Assembly (NCBI RefSeq): GCF_001583435.1
Contig: NZ_CP013251.1
Coordinates: forward strand, 62,001-126,000
Length of the DNA: 64,000 nucleotides
Direction: 5' to 3'
Source: Endozoicomonas montiporae CL-33
GTDB lineage: Bacteria; Pseudomonadota; Gammaproteobacteria; Pseudomonadales; Endozoicomonadaceae
The notes under the pieces were generated by a model. The model was not told the DNA's origin. It saw only the letters and a list, made by a program, of their open reading frames with translations, and made no database searches. Made by a program: the position numbers and the translations under genes. Shown here piece by piece: positions 26,856 through 34,305 of the stretch. Each line of letters opens with the position of its first letter. The stretch's first letter is position 1.

Positions 26856-27188
26856 GTATATTACCCATCTAAAAATTGATTTGTATCAGTATATTCGTGC
26901 TGTTCGGTAGGTAATCCAACTGATCAGGCCGGTCAGGCCTGTCAATCAAGAAAGTGCTAATTCAGTGCTAATAATCGTATATTGTTGACTGAAATCAACA
27001 ATATATGGGGCTTTTGGGCTATTTTGACCACATCTAACCACAAGAGTCGCACAGTTAGCCGATTTTAGAGCTTCTGCATTAGTTACTTATAAGATGTTTG
27101 TTTTGCGAAATTCTGCTTTTTCTACACACAAACATTGGAACCGCTCAGCCAATGATAGAATAGAGCTCAAGTTTCTGGATGTGACAGT

Positions 27189-27821
27189 ATGAATCCAATA
27201 AAAATCGGAGTCTTTGGCTCTGCGTTTAACCCTCCTACTCTCGGTCATCAGGATGTTCTTCGTCAGGCTGCAGATCACTTTGACCGGATTCTTCTGGTGC
27301 CTTCAGCTTCCCATGCGTTTTCCAAAAAACTCCTGCCTTTTGCCCAGCGGGTAGCTATGCTCGAACGCTTTCTGAGTGAGGCTCAGGTTCCTCAGTGTGA
27401 GCTGGAACTGTGTTTACTTGAAGAAGCCCTGCTGAACAATAATCCTGATAAGCCTGTTTACACCTACGATCTGATGGAAGCGCTTGAGCAGCAATATGCT
27501 CAAGGACAATCTGGTGAAGACCCGTGCGGTGAAAAACAGTCTGGTGAAAAACAGTCTGGTGAAAAAAAAGTAACACTCGGTTTTATCAGGGGGCCGGACA
27601 ATGCCGACCCGGATACGTGGAGCCGGTTTTACAAGGCAGACGAAATAGAACAGCGCTGGCCACTTTTTACCGCCGAGGAAAGACGTCCGGTTCGAAGTAG
27701 TCTGGTACGAAGCTTAACAGCTTCGGCAACATCGGACGATAACAGAAGAAAGGTGCTGGATGGTTTGTTACACCCATCAGTACGGGACTTCATGTTGATC
27801 AATAAACTTTATCAGGTTTGA
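27189..27821 (+). CDS. Nicotinate/nicotinamide-nucleotide adenylyltransferase-like protein
   Basis: A nucleotidylyltransferase fold starting IGVFGSAFNPPTLGHQD, where TLGH is the (H/T)xGH motif, followed later by GFIRGPDN and a degenerate RSSLVR near the end. This pattern fits NadD/NadM-type enzymes that join ATP and NMN or NaMN to make NAD precursors; the exact substrate is not decided here. The 210 residues include an unusual insert GEKQSGEKQSGEKK (about 113-126) made by 15-bp tandem repeats at 27528-27569. The next gene, nudF, degrades ADP-ribose from NAD turnover, so the pair may serve NAD salvage. Confidence 0.75.
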   Translation: MNPIKIGVFGSAFNPPTLGHQDVLRQAADHFDRILLVPSASHAFSKKLLPFAQRVAMLERFLSEAQVPQCELELCLLEEALLNNNPDKPVYTYDLMEALEQQYAQGQSGEDPCGEKQSGEKQSGEKKVTLGFIRGPDNADPDTWSRFYKADEIEQRWPLFTAEERRPVRSSLVRSLTASATSDDNRRKVLDGLLHPSVRDFMLINKLYQV

Positions 27822-27831
27822 CTGAAATTTT

Positions 27832-28443
27832 ATGAAACTATCCAATCTCGGGCTGGATGATGTTCGCATTGACGAAGAACAAAATGTCTATTCCGGTTTT
27901 CTGAAGCTGAGCCGATACAAAATCCGACATGCGCTGTTTGAAGGTGGCTGGAGTCCTCAATTAGAGCGGGAAGCCGTTTATCGTGTGCCATCTGTGGGTG
28001 TGCTTCTTTATGATCCTGCGCTGGATCTGGTGGTGCTGGTGGAGCAGTTTCGGATTGGTCCTCTGCTGAGTAACGATGACCCATGGTTACTTGAAGTGGT
28101 TGCTGGTATTTCCGAGGCTGACGAAACGCTGGAATCGGTGGCGCTAAGGGAAGTGAAAGAAGAAGCAAATTGTGAAGTGAAGGCATTGCTGCCTGTTTCT
28201 AATTTTTATGTCAGTCCCGGCGCGACCAATGAAAGGCTGATGCTTTACTGTGGCATCACCGATGCTTCAAAAGCCGGTGGCTGCTATGGCGTTGAGGATG
28301 AGGGTGAAGATATCAAGGTACATGTCGTGCCTTTTGCTGAAGCCTATGCGATGGTAAAAGACGGACGTATTGCCAATGCCCCGGCTGTCATCGCCCTTCA
28401 GTGGTTGAAATTACATCATCAGGAGTTACAACAATATGCTTAA
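27832..28443 (+). CDS. nudF: ADP-ribose pyrophosphatase, Nudix family
   Basis: Hydrolyses ADP-ribose to AMP and ribose 5-phosphate. The 203-residue protein contains a Nudix box (GISEADETLESVALREVKEEANCEV) with the catalytic REVKEE; the usual Gly after EE is Asn. The upstream segment VYRVPSVGVLLYDPALDLVVLVEQFR matches ADPRase family proteins. It lies 10 bp after the adenylyltransferase-like gene and overlaps the next gene by 8 bp, indicating one transcript. Confidence 0.88.
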   Translation: MKLSNLGLDDVRIDEEQNVYSGFLKLSRYKIRHALFEGGWSPQLEREAVYRVPSVGVLLYDPALDLVVLVEQFRIGPLLSNDDPWLLEVVAGISEADETLESVALREVKEEANCEVKALLPVSNFYVSPGATNERLMLYCGITDASKAGGCYGVEDEGEDIKVHVVPFAEAYAMVKDGRIANAPAVIALQWLKLHHQELQQYA

Positions 28444-28984
28444 ACCGAAAACGGTCTCTAATCATAGTGTGTTTACCCTGCTGGTTTTGTTTTTGCTGGC
28501 AGGCTGTCAGTCCTCCAGTGTGCCCAGTTTATACCGGGAAGGTTTACCTGGTACGGCCAGCTGGGCTGTGTTGCCATTCGTTAATTACACCGAATCAGAA
28601 AATGTTTCAGATCAGGTAGAAAAGATTCTGATGGTGTTGTTGCCTTCTAACGGAATTGATGAGCCTGAGCTGTATCCGGAATTTCTGGTGACCAGTGCAA
28701 ATAATGTGCTGACCGATGCTCATAAAGTTCAGAGTGGACGACAGTGGGCTTTCCAGAATGGTGTCAGCTTTGCATTTACTGGCACTGTGAATGAATGGAT
28801 GTTTGATGACGAGGGGCGCCCTCACGTTGCCCTGAGTCTGACGGTTATGGATGTGCGCAGCGACGAAACCCTCTGGAGTATCAGTGGTGCCAGTGAAGGC
28901 CTGCCGGGGGATGATCTGTTTGCTGTCAGCCGCGGCCTGATTAATGACCTGCTTCGGTCGCTCCCTGTCAATCGCCGCCTATAA
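28436..28984 (+). CDS. Putative lipoprotein, LpoB/PelC-like fold
   Basis: A 182-residue lipoprotein with signal and lipobox LFLLAGCQ (Cys near residue 25). The mature domain (SWAVLPFVNYTES, TGTVNEWMF, VALSLTVMDVRSDETLWS) resembles the alpha/beta fold shared by LpoB, PelC and CsgG-type lipoproteins, where a domain of unknown ligand sits in the periplasm. Family assignment is by pattern only. It overlaps nudF by 8 bp. Confidence 0.7.
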   Translation: MLKPKTVSNHSVFTLLVLFLLAGCQSSSVPSLYREGLPGTASWAVLPFVNYTESENVSDQVEKILMVLLPSNGIDEPELYPEFLVTSANNVLTDAHKVQSGRQWAFQNGVSFAFTGTVNEWMFDDEGRPHVALSLTVMDVRSDETLWSISGASEGLPGDDLFAVSRGLINDLLRSLPVNRRL

Positions 28985-29035
28985 ACAGTCTTAAATCCTA
29001 TAAAGAAAAGGAAATAATCAAGAGGATCAGCAAGG

Positions 29036-29380
29036 ATGCTATACGCGCTAAAGGATGATAAGGGAATGATCACTGCGGTATCAGAAAAGCAGCTTTCTGA
29101 TGACTGGAAGTCAGTAGATCTGGAAGACGAGTCGGTCATGGTTTTTCTCCAATGTAATCCAACCATTGGCGACAAGGTGATGCAGGCTGCTGATGCTGAC
29201 TTTATTCGGGTGCTGGAGGATGTTATCGATCTGCTCATCGACAAATCCGTTATCCAGTTCACCGAATTGCCTGATCCTGTGCAGAATAAGTTATTGAATC
29301 GTCGTCGTTATCGTGAAGAGCTTCGTAATAATGACGACAGAAACAACCTGATCAGCGGAGAGGACGAGAGTATTTTTTAG
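29036..29380 (+). CDS. Conserved small acidic protein
   Basis: A 114-residue cytoplasmic protein (MLYALKDDKGMITAVSEKQ) with a well-placed AAGG before the ATG. It resembles a small conserved protein of Pseudomonas that databases often label tryptophan synthase beta-like; it has no PLP-binding features and that label should not be read as function. It is the last gene of the nadD-like/nudF/lipoprotein run and overlaps the convergent def stop by 4 bp. Confidence 0.7.
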   Translation: MLYALKDDKGMITAVSEKQLSDDWKSVDLEDESVMVFLQCNPTIGDKVMQAADADFIRVLEDVIDLLIDKSVIQFTELPDPVQNKLLNRRRYREELRNNDDRNNLISGEDESIF

Positions 29381-29985
29381 CGTTCTCTGGAAATAGCCCC
29401 TATCGGGGTTATTTTGGCATTCGGTGTTGGCCAGTCTTCAGCCCAGTCATCCTGATGACAGATGGCATCATTGGGAATCAGCATCGTTTTATCGTCCACC
29501 CGCATTGGGTACAAAATACCATTAAGATGATCCAGTTCGTGCTGCATTAAGCGGGCATGAAAGTTTGTCAGTTCTGCTTCCTGTCGTTCCCCATGTCGGT
29601 CATAGCCCGCCACGGTGATCGATGCTGGCCTTTCTACCCAGCCCCGCATACCCGGGACAGACAGGCAGGCTTCCCATGTCCAGCAAGTGTCCGAGCTGCT
29701 TTCAATGATTTGAGGGTTAATCCAGAAATTGAAAGGAATGTATTCTGCATCCGGATAACGAGCACGACTTTCATCGGATATCCCTACACTGATGGCTCTT
29801 ACCGGCCATTCTGCCTGGGGGGCGGCAATACCGATACCATTGCTACGAATCTGTACCTGTCGTAAAGCGTCGAGGTTGTCCTGAAACTTGCGAGTGGTTA
29901 TTTCATCCAGAGTGACCTGAGACTGTTCCTGAAAGAGCAGTGGATGTCCCATGATTAAAACGTCTGCTTCTGGTGACAATTTCAT
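29377..29985 (-). CDS. def: Peptide deformylase
   Basis: Removes the formyl group from nascent N-terminal methionine. In its 202 residues the three deformylase motifs are recognisable: GIGIAAPQ (usual GxGxAAxQ), EACLSVPG (usual EGCLS, with Ala for Gly) and HELDHLNG (metal-binding HExxH). At 202 aa it is longer than E. coli Def (about 170) and may be a second paralogue rather than the housekeeping copy, since no fmt gene adjoins it. Its neighbour beyond the IS, purU, also handles formyl groups. Confidence 0.85.
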   Translation of the reverse strand: MKLSPEADVLIMGHPLLFQEQSQVTLDEITTRKFQDNLDALRQVQIRSNGIGIAAPQAEWPVRAISVGISDESRARYPDAEYIPFNFWINPQIIESSSDTCWTWEACLSVPGMRGWVERPASITVAGYDRHGERQEAELTNFHARLMQHELDHLNGILYPMRVDDKTMLIPNDAICHQDDWAEDWPTPNAKITPIGAISRER

Positions 29986-30056
29986 CGATTTGCCTCTATT
30001 TTCGTTAAATCTGCGCGGTTAGTAAAAATAGTCAAGATATCACGGCGGAGTCGTCA

Positions 30057-30062
30057 TATAAT
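30057..30062 (+). promoter_or_regulatory. Perfect -10 box, likely the original purU promoter
   Basis: TATAAT lies 47 bp before the IS target site, without an obvious -35. In the pre-insertion sequence it would be about 70 bp before the purU ATG. It now faces the IS. Confidence 0.35.
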
Positions 30063-30114
30063 GCCGCTTTTCAAGCCTGACCCCTCTCAGGCCTTTCATA
30101 ATAATCCTGAATTA

Positions 30115-31223
30115 ACTCATGTTACGCACCCCTTCATCGACTGAAGTTTCTGGAACGATGATTTCAATGCAGTGAGATAAAGCTTTGCCCGCAACTCAAA
30201 ATGGTTTAAATCAAGCTTATTAGCCAGCACCTCGAGACGAAATGCCGAATATATCGACATAAACAGATGATTACTCTGCGTCAAAACTGTATAAGTCGGT
30301 GACTTGGCCATTGACGCATTAGATTTGAGTGTTTTATGGAAGACTTCAACTTTCCACCGTTTTTTGTAGATCGCCTTCAAAGCCTCTGCGTCACACTCAA
30401 GATCACTGCATATCAGATAGAGAATGCCCTTACTGCCATCTTTGTTTGTAAAGACCTGCCGGAACAGCAGAACGGGGAAGTCCACGCCTGCAATCCAGCC
30501 TTTGATAGGCTTTTCTTCTGAGAAATCAATGGAATCTATGCGCTGTGAGCGCCCCCGACTTTTATCTTCCTCACTCAGCGAAACCTTCCGGTTTGACTTG
30601 CTGGCCATGACAAAATGCTTATCGCATTCGTGTCGTATATACAGCATGTTGTCGTTAGAACAGAACCAGCTATCTGCCAGCACGTAACGAAATTTGAGCT
30701 GATTATCACAGCAAACTTTCAGCATCTCCCGAAAGTCTTCGTTCTTGGTGGTTTCAGCCTTGCGTTTAACTTTTTTAGTTTTTACGTCGGAGTATTGAAT
30801 AGGCTTTTCGATAAGCTTGTAGGCCACGGGAATAGAGATATCACCGACATGGTAAACAAAGTTGAGAAGGTTGATACCTTTTACCGAACGACCAAAGGTG
30901 TGATCAAAGTGCCATGCAATCAGGTCGTTCTCATCAGTGTAGAGTTTCTCCTGAATAGTGTCGTCGGCAATAAGTACTCCATCATCGCGCTCTTCCTGAC
31001 GCACAACGGCTTTAACATGGTGCCAAAGAGTCTTACTGTCGAAGTGATTACGGGACAGAAGGCGTGTTACCTGATCATGGCTGTATGCGCCGTCCAGCAA
31101 AGATGACAGCTGTGTAGCTGTCGTTTTGCCGAATGAGGACAGCAGGTAATCGCTATACAGCTCAAACAGCTCTGTGTTCATGCTCTAAAGCATGGCAGAT
31201 TTTTCTGGGTGCGTAACATGAGT
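30115..31223 (-). mobile_element. Complete IS4-like insertion sequence (1,109 bp)
   Basis: Bounded by perfect 17-bp inverted repeats (ACTCATGTTACGCACCC at 30115-30131 and its complement at 31207-31223) and flanked by direct repeats GAATTA (30109-30114 and 31224-31229), a 6-bp target duplication. It carries one intact transposase gene on the minus strand. The right end lies 19 bp before the purU ATG. The clean target duplication suggests a recent insertion. Confidence 0.9.
30117..31181 (-). CDS. IS4/IS701-superfamily DDE transposase
   Basis: The 354-residue transposase of the insertion sequence. The acidic triad can be placed in IADDTIQEK (first Asp), VLADSWFCS (second Asp) and KKRWKVEVFHKTLK (the YREK-like helix with Glu). 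The frame is intact and the stop lies inside the left inverted repeat. The exact IS family (IS4 or IS701) is uncertain; a 6-bp duplication does not match the 4 bp typical of IS701. Confidence 0.88.
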   Translation of the reverse strand: MNTELFELYSDYLLSSFGKTTATQLSSLLDGAYSHDQVTRLLSRNHFDSKTLWHHVKAVVRQEERDDGVLIADDTIQEKLYTDENDLIAWHFDHTFGRSVKGINLLNFVYHVGDISIPVAYKLIEKPIQYSDVKTKKVKRKAETTKNEDFREMLKVCCDNQLKFRYVLADSWFCSNDNMLYIRHECDKHFVMASKSNRKVSLSEEDKSRGRSQRIDSIDFSEEKPIKGWIAGVDFPVLLFRQVFTNKDGSKGILYLICSDLECDAEALKAIYKKRWKVEVFHKTLKSNASMAKSPTYTVLTQSNHLFMSIYSAFRLEVLANKLDLNHFELRAKLYLTALKSSFQKLQSMKGCVT

Positions 31224-31242
31224 GAATTAAAAGAATAGAACG

Positions 31243-32097
31243 ATGACAAGGACCTATCGATTGTTAATCTCTTGTCCGGATGCCAGTGGCATTGTTGCTG
31301 CAGTAAGCCAGTTTATTGCAAGGGAAGGTGGCTGGATTCTGGAGGCTAACCACCATTCGGACCCGGTAACCGGACGGTTTTATATGCGCAATGAAATCAG
31401 AGCAGACAGCCTCCCTTTTGGGCTGGAAGAGTTTTGCACAAGATTTCAGTCTATCGCAGATGAGTTGAAGCTCGACTGGCGCATCAACGATTCCGGGCAA
31501 CCTCACCGAGTGGCTCTGTTAGCGAGTAAACAGGCTCATTGCCTGTCGGATCTGCTCTACCGCTGGCGCAGCGGAGACCTGTCTATGGATATTCCCTGCG
31601 TGATCTCGAACCATGAAGATCTTCGCAGCTTTGTGGAGTGGCACGGTATTCCTTTCCATTATGTGCCCGTCGATAGAGACAATAAGGCGGTTGCCTATCA
31701 GCGAATGAAAGAGCTGCTGGCAGAATATACGGTTGATACTGTCGTGTTGGCTCGCTACATGCAGATCATCCCGCCTGAGTTGTGTGACCTGTATGAAAAC
31801 CGCCTGATCAATATTCATCACAGCTTCCTGCCCTCATTTGTGGGTGCAAAACCTTATCATCAGGCTTATGACCGTGGCGTTAAGCTGGTTGGAGCCACCT
31901 GCCACTATGTGACTGAAGAGCTGGATGCAGGTCCTATCATTGAGCAGGATGTGATTCGCGTGGGTCATAACCACCTGCCGGAAGATATGGTGCGTCTGGG
32001 CAAAGATGTTGAAAAAACGGTTCTGGCTCATGGTCTGCGCTACCATCTTGAAGATCGCGTTATTGTTGATGGCAGAAAAACCATTATTCTGGACTGA
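31243..32097 (+). CDS. purU: Formyltetrahydrofolate deformylase
   Basis: Converts 10-formyl-THF to THF and formate, balancing one-carbon pools and feeding formate to PurT. The 284-residue protein has an N-terminal ACT domain (LLISCPDASGIVAAVSQFI) and a formyltransferase-fold catalytic domain with NIHHSFLPSFVGAKPYHQAYDRGVKLVGAT and ELDAGPIIEQD (catalytic Asn, His and Asp). An IS ends 19 bp before the start codon, so the native leader has been displaced; expression now depends on the IS end or on read-through. Confidence 0.93.
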   Translation: MTRTYRLLISCPDASGIVAAVSQFIAREGGWILEANHHSDPVTGRFYMRNEIRADSLPFGLEEFCTRFQSIADELKLDWRINDSGQPHRVALLASKQAHCLSDLLYRWRSGDLSMDIPCVISNHEDLRSFVEWHGIPFHYVPVDRDNKAVAYQRMKELLAEYTVDTVVLARYMQIIPPELCDLYENRLINIHHSFLPSFVGAKPYHQAYDRGVKLVGATCHYVTEELDAGPIIEQDVIRVGHNHLPEDMVRLGKDVEKTVLAHGLRYHLEDRVIVDGRKTIILD

Positions 32098-32116
32098 TTG
32101 CTCTGACAGCAGGTTC

Positions 32117-32274
32117 TACCAATTCCATCTTCTAAACATGAATTGCGCAGCCATTTCAAACCACTGGCTCTGCGTCAGAACTCCTCGCAATAGCCAGCTA
32201 TTACTCGTCGTTCTTCCTTGTCCAGCAATTTGAAATAGCTTGCTCATGGTCATATTTAGAAAACGGAATTGGTA
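32117..32274. repeat. Family B inverted-repeat element, copy 1 (158 bp)
   Basis: Ends are TACCAATTCC and GGAATTGGTA with imperfect complementarity for about 30 bp. The centre contains AATAGCCAGCTATT followed by ACTCGTCGTT. No coding potential. It lies 19 bp after purU. Ends begin and finish with TA, consistent with a TA-targeting MITE. Confidence 0.85.
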
Positions 32275-32343
32275 TTATCTTGTGGATAACCTGTTAGCAA
32301 ATGTGTAAAACTGATTTTAAATGATCTGCACATTAAGCTGCTT

Positions 32344-32631
32344 ATGGAAAAGCACCCTCCTCTGGCCATACTCAAGACCTGCCCCTGCTGCAAAGGAAAG
32401 GCCGAACTGTCCGATATGGTCGTTGCTGAAACACAAATGTGGCAGGTGCATTGCAATCAGTGCGGATTATCGTCTGAGCTGGATGATGATGCTGAATTTA
32501 GCGTGCAATGCTGGAATCGGCGTTTGGAGTCAGATGGCTTGAGAATGTGGCTGACTCTGTCAGCCACAGCCATTCCCCTTGTTAGTGTTATAGCTTTTCT
32601 GGCGGGAACTTATCTGGGTATGAGCCTCTGA
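32344..32631 (+). CDS. Lar-like zinc-ribbon protein with C-terminal membrane helix
   Basis: A 95-residue protein. The N-terminal half has CPCC (13-16), CNQC (about 37-40) and a WNRR motif, the layout of the Lar/restriction-alleviation zinc ribbon found in phages and bacteria. The C-terminal half is a single hydrophobic helix (LTLSATAIPLVSVIAFLAGTYLG). The membrane tail is unusual for Lar proteins. Function is unknown. Convergent with znuA, 4 bp between stops. Confidence 0.65.
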   Translation: MEKHPPLAILKTCPCCKGKAELSDMVVAETQMWQVHCNQCGLSSELDDDAEFSVQCWNRRLESDGLRMWLTLSATAIPLVSVIAFLAGTYLGMSL

Positions 32632-32635
32632 TAGG

Positions 32636-33583
32636 CTACTTCAGGCAGCTGACAATATTGTTAACAAGGCCGTCGAGGAATTCCGGATAAGCATTCGGAC
32701 CTTCTGCAATATCGGTTGCCAGAGGATCTAAGAGGGACACTTTGGTATCAAGACCCCTAACGATTCTGTTGATGTAGGCAGGCTGGAACTGTGGCTCTCT
32801 GAATACGCAGGTTTTGCCTGATTCTTTCAGTTTATCTCTCAATTCTGTCAGATGGCGGGCACCTGGCTGCTGCTCCGGGTTCAGGGTGAAGTGTCCGGCA
32901 ATGTTAAGGTGGTAGTGATCCTGAAGATAACCATAAGCATCGTGGAACACAAACACTGGGCGCTTGATAACCGGTGCCAGCTTTTTCTTATTACGAGCAT
33001 CCACCATGTTCAGGCTGCTGGTAAATTTTTTCAGATTGCTTTTGTACTGCTTCGCATTGGCCGGATCCATTTCGCTCAGGGTTTCACTCATCGCTGAAGC
33101 TATGGCAATCGCATTCTGTGGGCTTAGCCAGATGTGGGCATCGTAGTCACCGTGATGGTGGTCATGGTCATGATCGTGATCATGATGATTATTATGGTCA
33201 TGGCTATGTTCATCGTAGCGCCTTAGATGAGTACCTTTAGCGCTCATCATCGGGACAGATCGTGTACTTTTGGCATTAGCCAGCATTCTTTCCAGAAACA
33301 CTTCCATATCAGGACCAATCCAGAACATGACATCGGCACTGTTCAGCAAACGGGCGTCGGAGGGACGCAGGCTGTGGTTATGAGGTGAAGCACCAGGAGG
33401 CAGCAGTACGTCAGGTTCCGTGATGCCATCAGTGATGGCCCGGGCAATCAGTTGCACAGGTTTGATAGAGGTTAACACTTTCGGAGGCTGCTGAGTCGGC
33501 AGTTTGCTGGAAAATGTTGGCGCACTAATAAACAGCAAGCTGATCAGGCTGACTATTATTGGGAATTTTTTATTGAGAACCAT
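32636..33583 (-). CDS. znuA: Zinc ABC transporter periplasmic binding protein ZnuA
   Basis: Captures zinc in the periplasm for ZnuBC. The 315-residue protein has a signal peptide (about 1-25) and a cluster-9 solute-binding fold with ligand histidines in PHNHSLRPSD, AHIWLSPQNA and VFHDAYGYL. A long His/Asp-rich loop (about 123-146) is typical of ZnuA. It is separated from zur-znuCB by 16 kb, but the operator 32 nt before its ATG matches the one before zur. Confidence 0.94.
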   Translation of the reverse strand: MVLNKKFPIIVSLISLLFISAPTFSSKLPTQQPPKVLTSIKPVQLIARAITDGITEPDVLLPPGASPHNHSLRPSDARLLNSADVMFWIGPDMEVFLERMLANAKSTRSVPMMSAKGTHLRRYDEHSHDHNNHHDHDHDHDHHHGDYDAHIWLSPQNAIAIASAMSETLSEMDPANAKQYKSNLKKFTSSLNMVDARNKKKLAPVIKRPVFVFHDAYGYLQDHYHLNIAGHFTLNPEQQPGARHLTELRDKLKESGKTCVFREPQFQPAYINRIVRGLDTKVSLLDPLATDIAEGPNAYPEFLDGLVNNIVSCLK

Positions 33584-33611
33584 GAATTGTTACGACACTG
33601 CTTAACTTCAA

Positions 33612-33630
33612 AGCGTTACATTATAACATA
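33612..33630 (-). promoter_or_regulatory. Zur-like operator upstream of znuA
   Basis: The 13-mer GTTACATTATAAC (33615-33627) is identical to that before zur and is at the same 32-nt distance from the start codon. Flanks differ. Confidence 0.7.
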
Positions 33631-33685
33631 TATATTTTAGAGTGTACTTATGTTCTATATGTGTTGTCCCATGACCCATTTTTAT

Positions 33686-33898
33686 CTAGGAGGCTGTCCG
33701 AGAATAGTCTGCCCTACCGGCAACTGCTCCTGCGTTGCACTAGCTCCTGCATCCATGCAGTCGTGCGGTGGCAGCAAATTGGTCTGAAAAATCGCTTTTG
33801 TTCGTCAAATAGCTCGCTATTCTCCTTACAAAACCGCTTTTTCATCCTCAATTTTCTGCCATCCTCGCTACGGGCGCTATTCTCGGACAGCCTCCTAG
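33686..33898. repeat. Family A inverted-repeat element, copy 2 (213 bp)
   Basis: Perfect 21-bp ends (CTAGGAGGCTGTCCGAGAATA type, 33686-33706 and 33878-33898). Centre carries AATAGCTCGCTATT. The element also contains, at 33717-33764, a segment that reappears almost unchanged in the family C element at 54277-54323. Directly after it (33896-33911) another CTAGGAGGCTGTCCGG starts, the stub of a second, abutting copy. Confidence 0.85.
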
Positions 33899-34023
33899 GA
33901 GGCTGTCCGGTCATTTTTCTTAAAAAGAAAGGTGTCAGGGACTGTTGGGCAATGCAGAAGGGAGTTTGTTTAAGGGGGCATCAGGCAGCATGTTGCTGCC
34001 TGTTATGACAAAGATAAGAAAGG

Positions 34024-34197
34024 TCAGTCACTCCAGTAATCGTCGCCGCATTCACTGCTCAGACGCTTTTTCTCTTCCCGGTCTTCCAGAGCCCGGCGAA
34101 TATACAATGCTCGCTTCGAACCTTTTTCGGGTATCCCGCCACGGGCATGGCCGGAAGCGGTAATCGAGGTTTTTTTAGAGGTTTTATTCTTATTCAT
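34024..34197 (-). CDS. Small basic conserved-looking protein, 57 aa
   Basis: An ATG at 34197 opens a 57-residue frame, starting MNKNKTSKKTSITASGHARG, followed by a helical RALYIRRALEDREEKKRLSSE region and an acidic end (CGDDYWSD). The composition is protein-like: a basic disordered head, then an amphipathic helix. An AGAGA lies 13 nt before the ATG. It sits downstream of the RpiR regulator on the same strand. Function unknown. Confidence 0.6.
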   Translation of the reverse strand: MNKNKTSKKTSITASGHARGGIPEKGSKRALYIRRALEDREEKKRLSSECGDDYWSD

Positions 34198-34305
34198 GGC
34201 AGTAATCTCTTATTATTTTTCTTACTGACAAATTTAAAATAAACCTGTGTCATATTATTGACAAGAGAGCATTTCTTTTATCTGTGTAAGACATCTCGTA
34301 CACCG

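Noticed and set aside
30072-30096. Hairpin GCCTGA-CCCCTC-TCAGGC before the IS as a fifth C-loop RNA
   Set aside because: The stem is only 6 bp and followed by CTTTCAT rather than a T tract, so it is too weak to support an RNA call.
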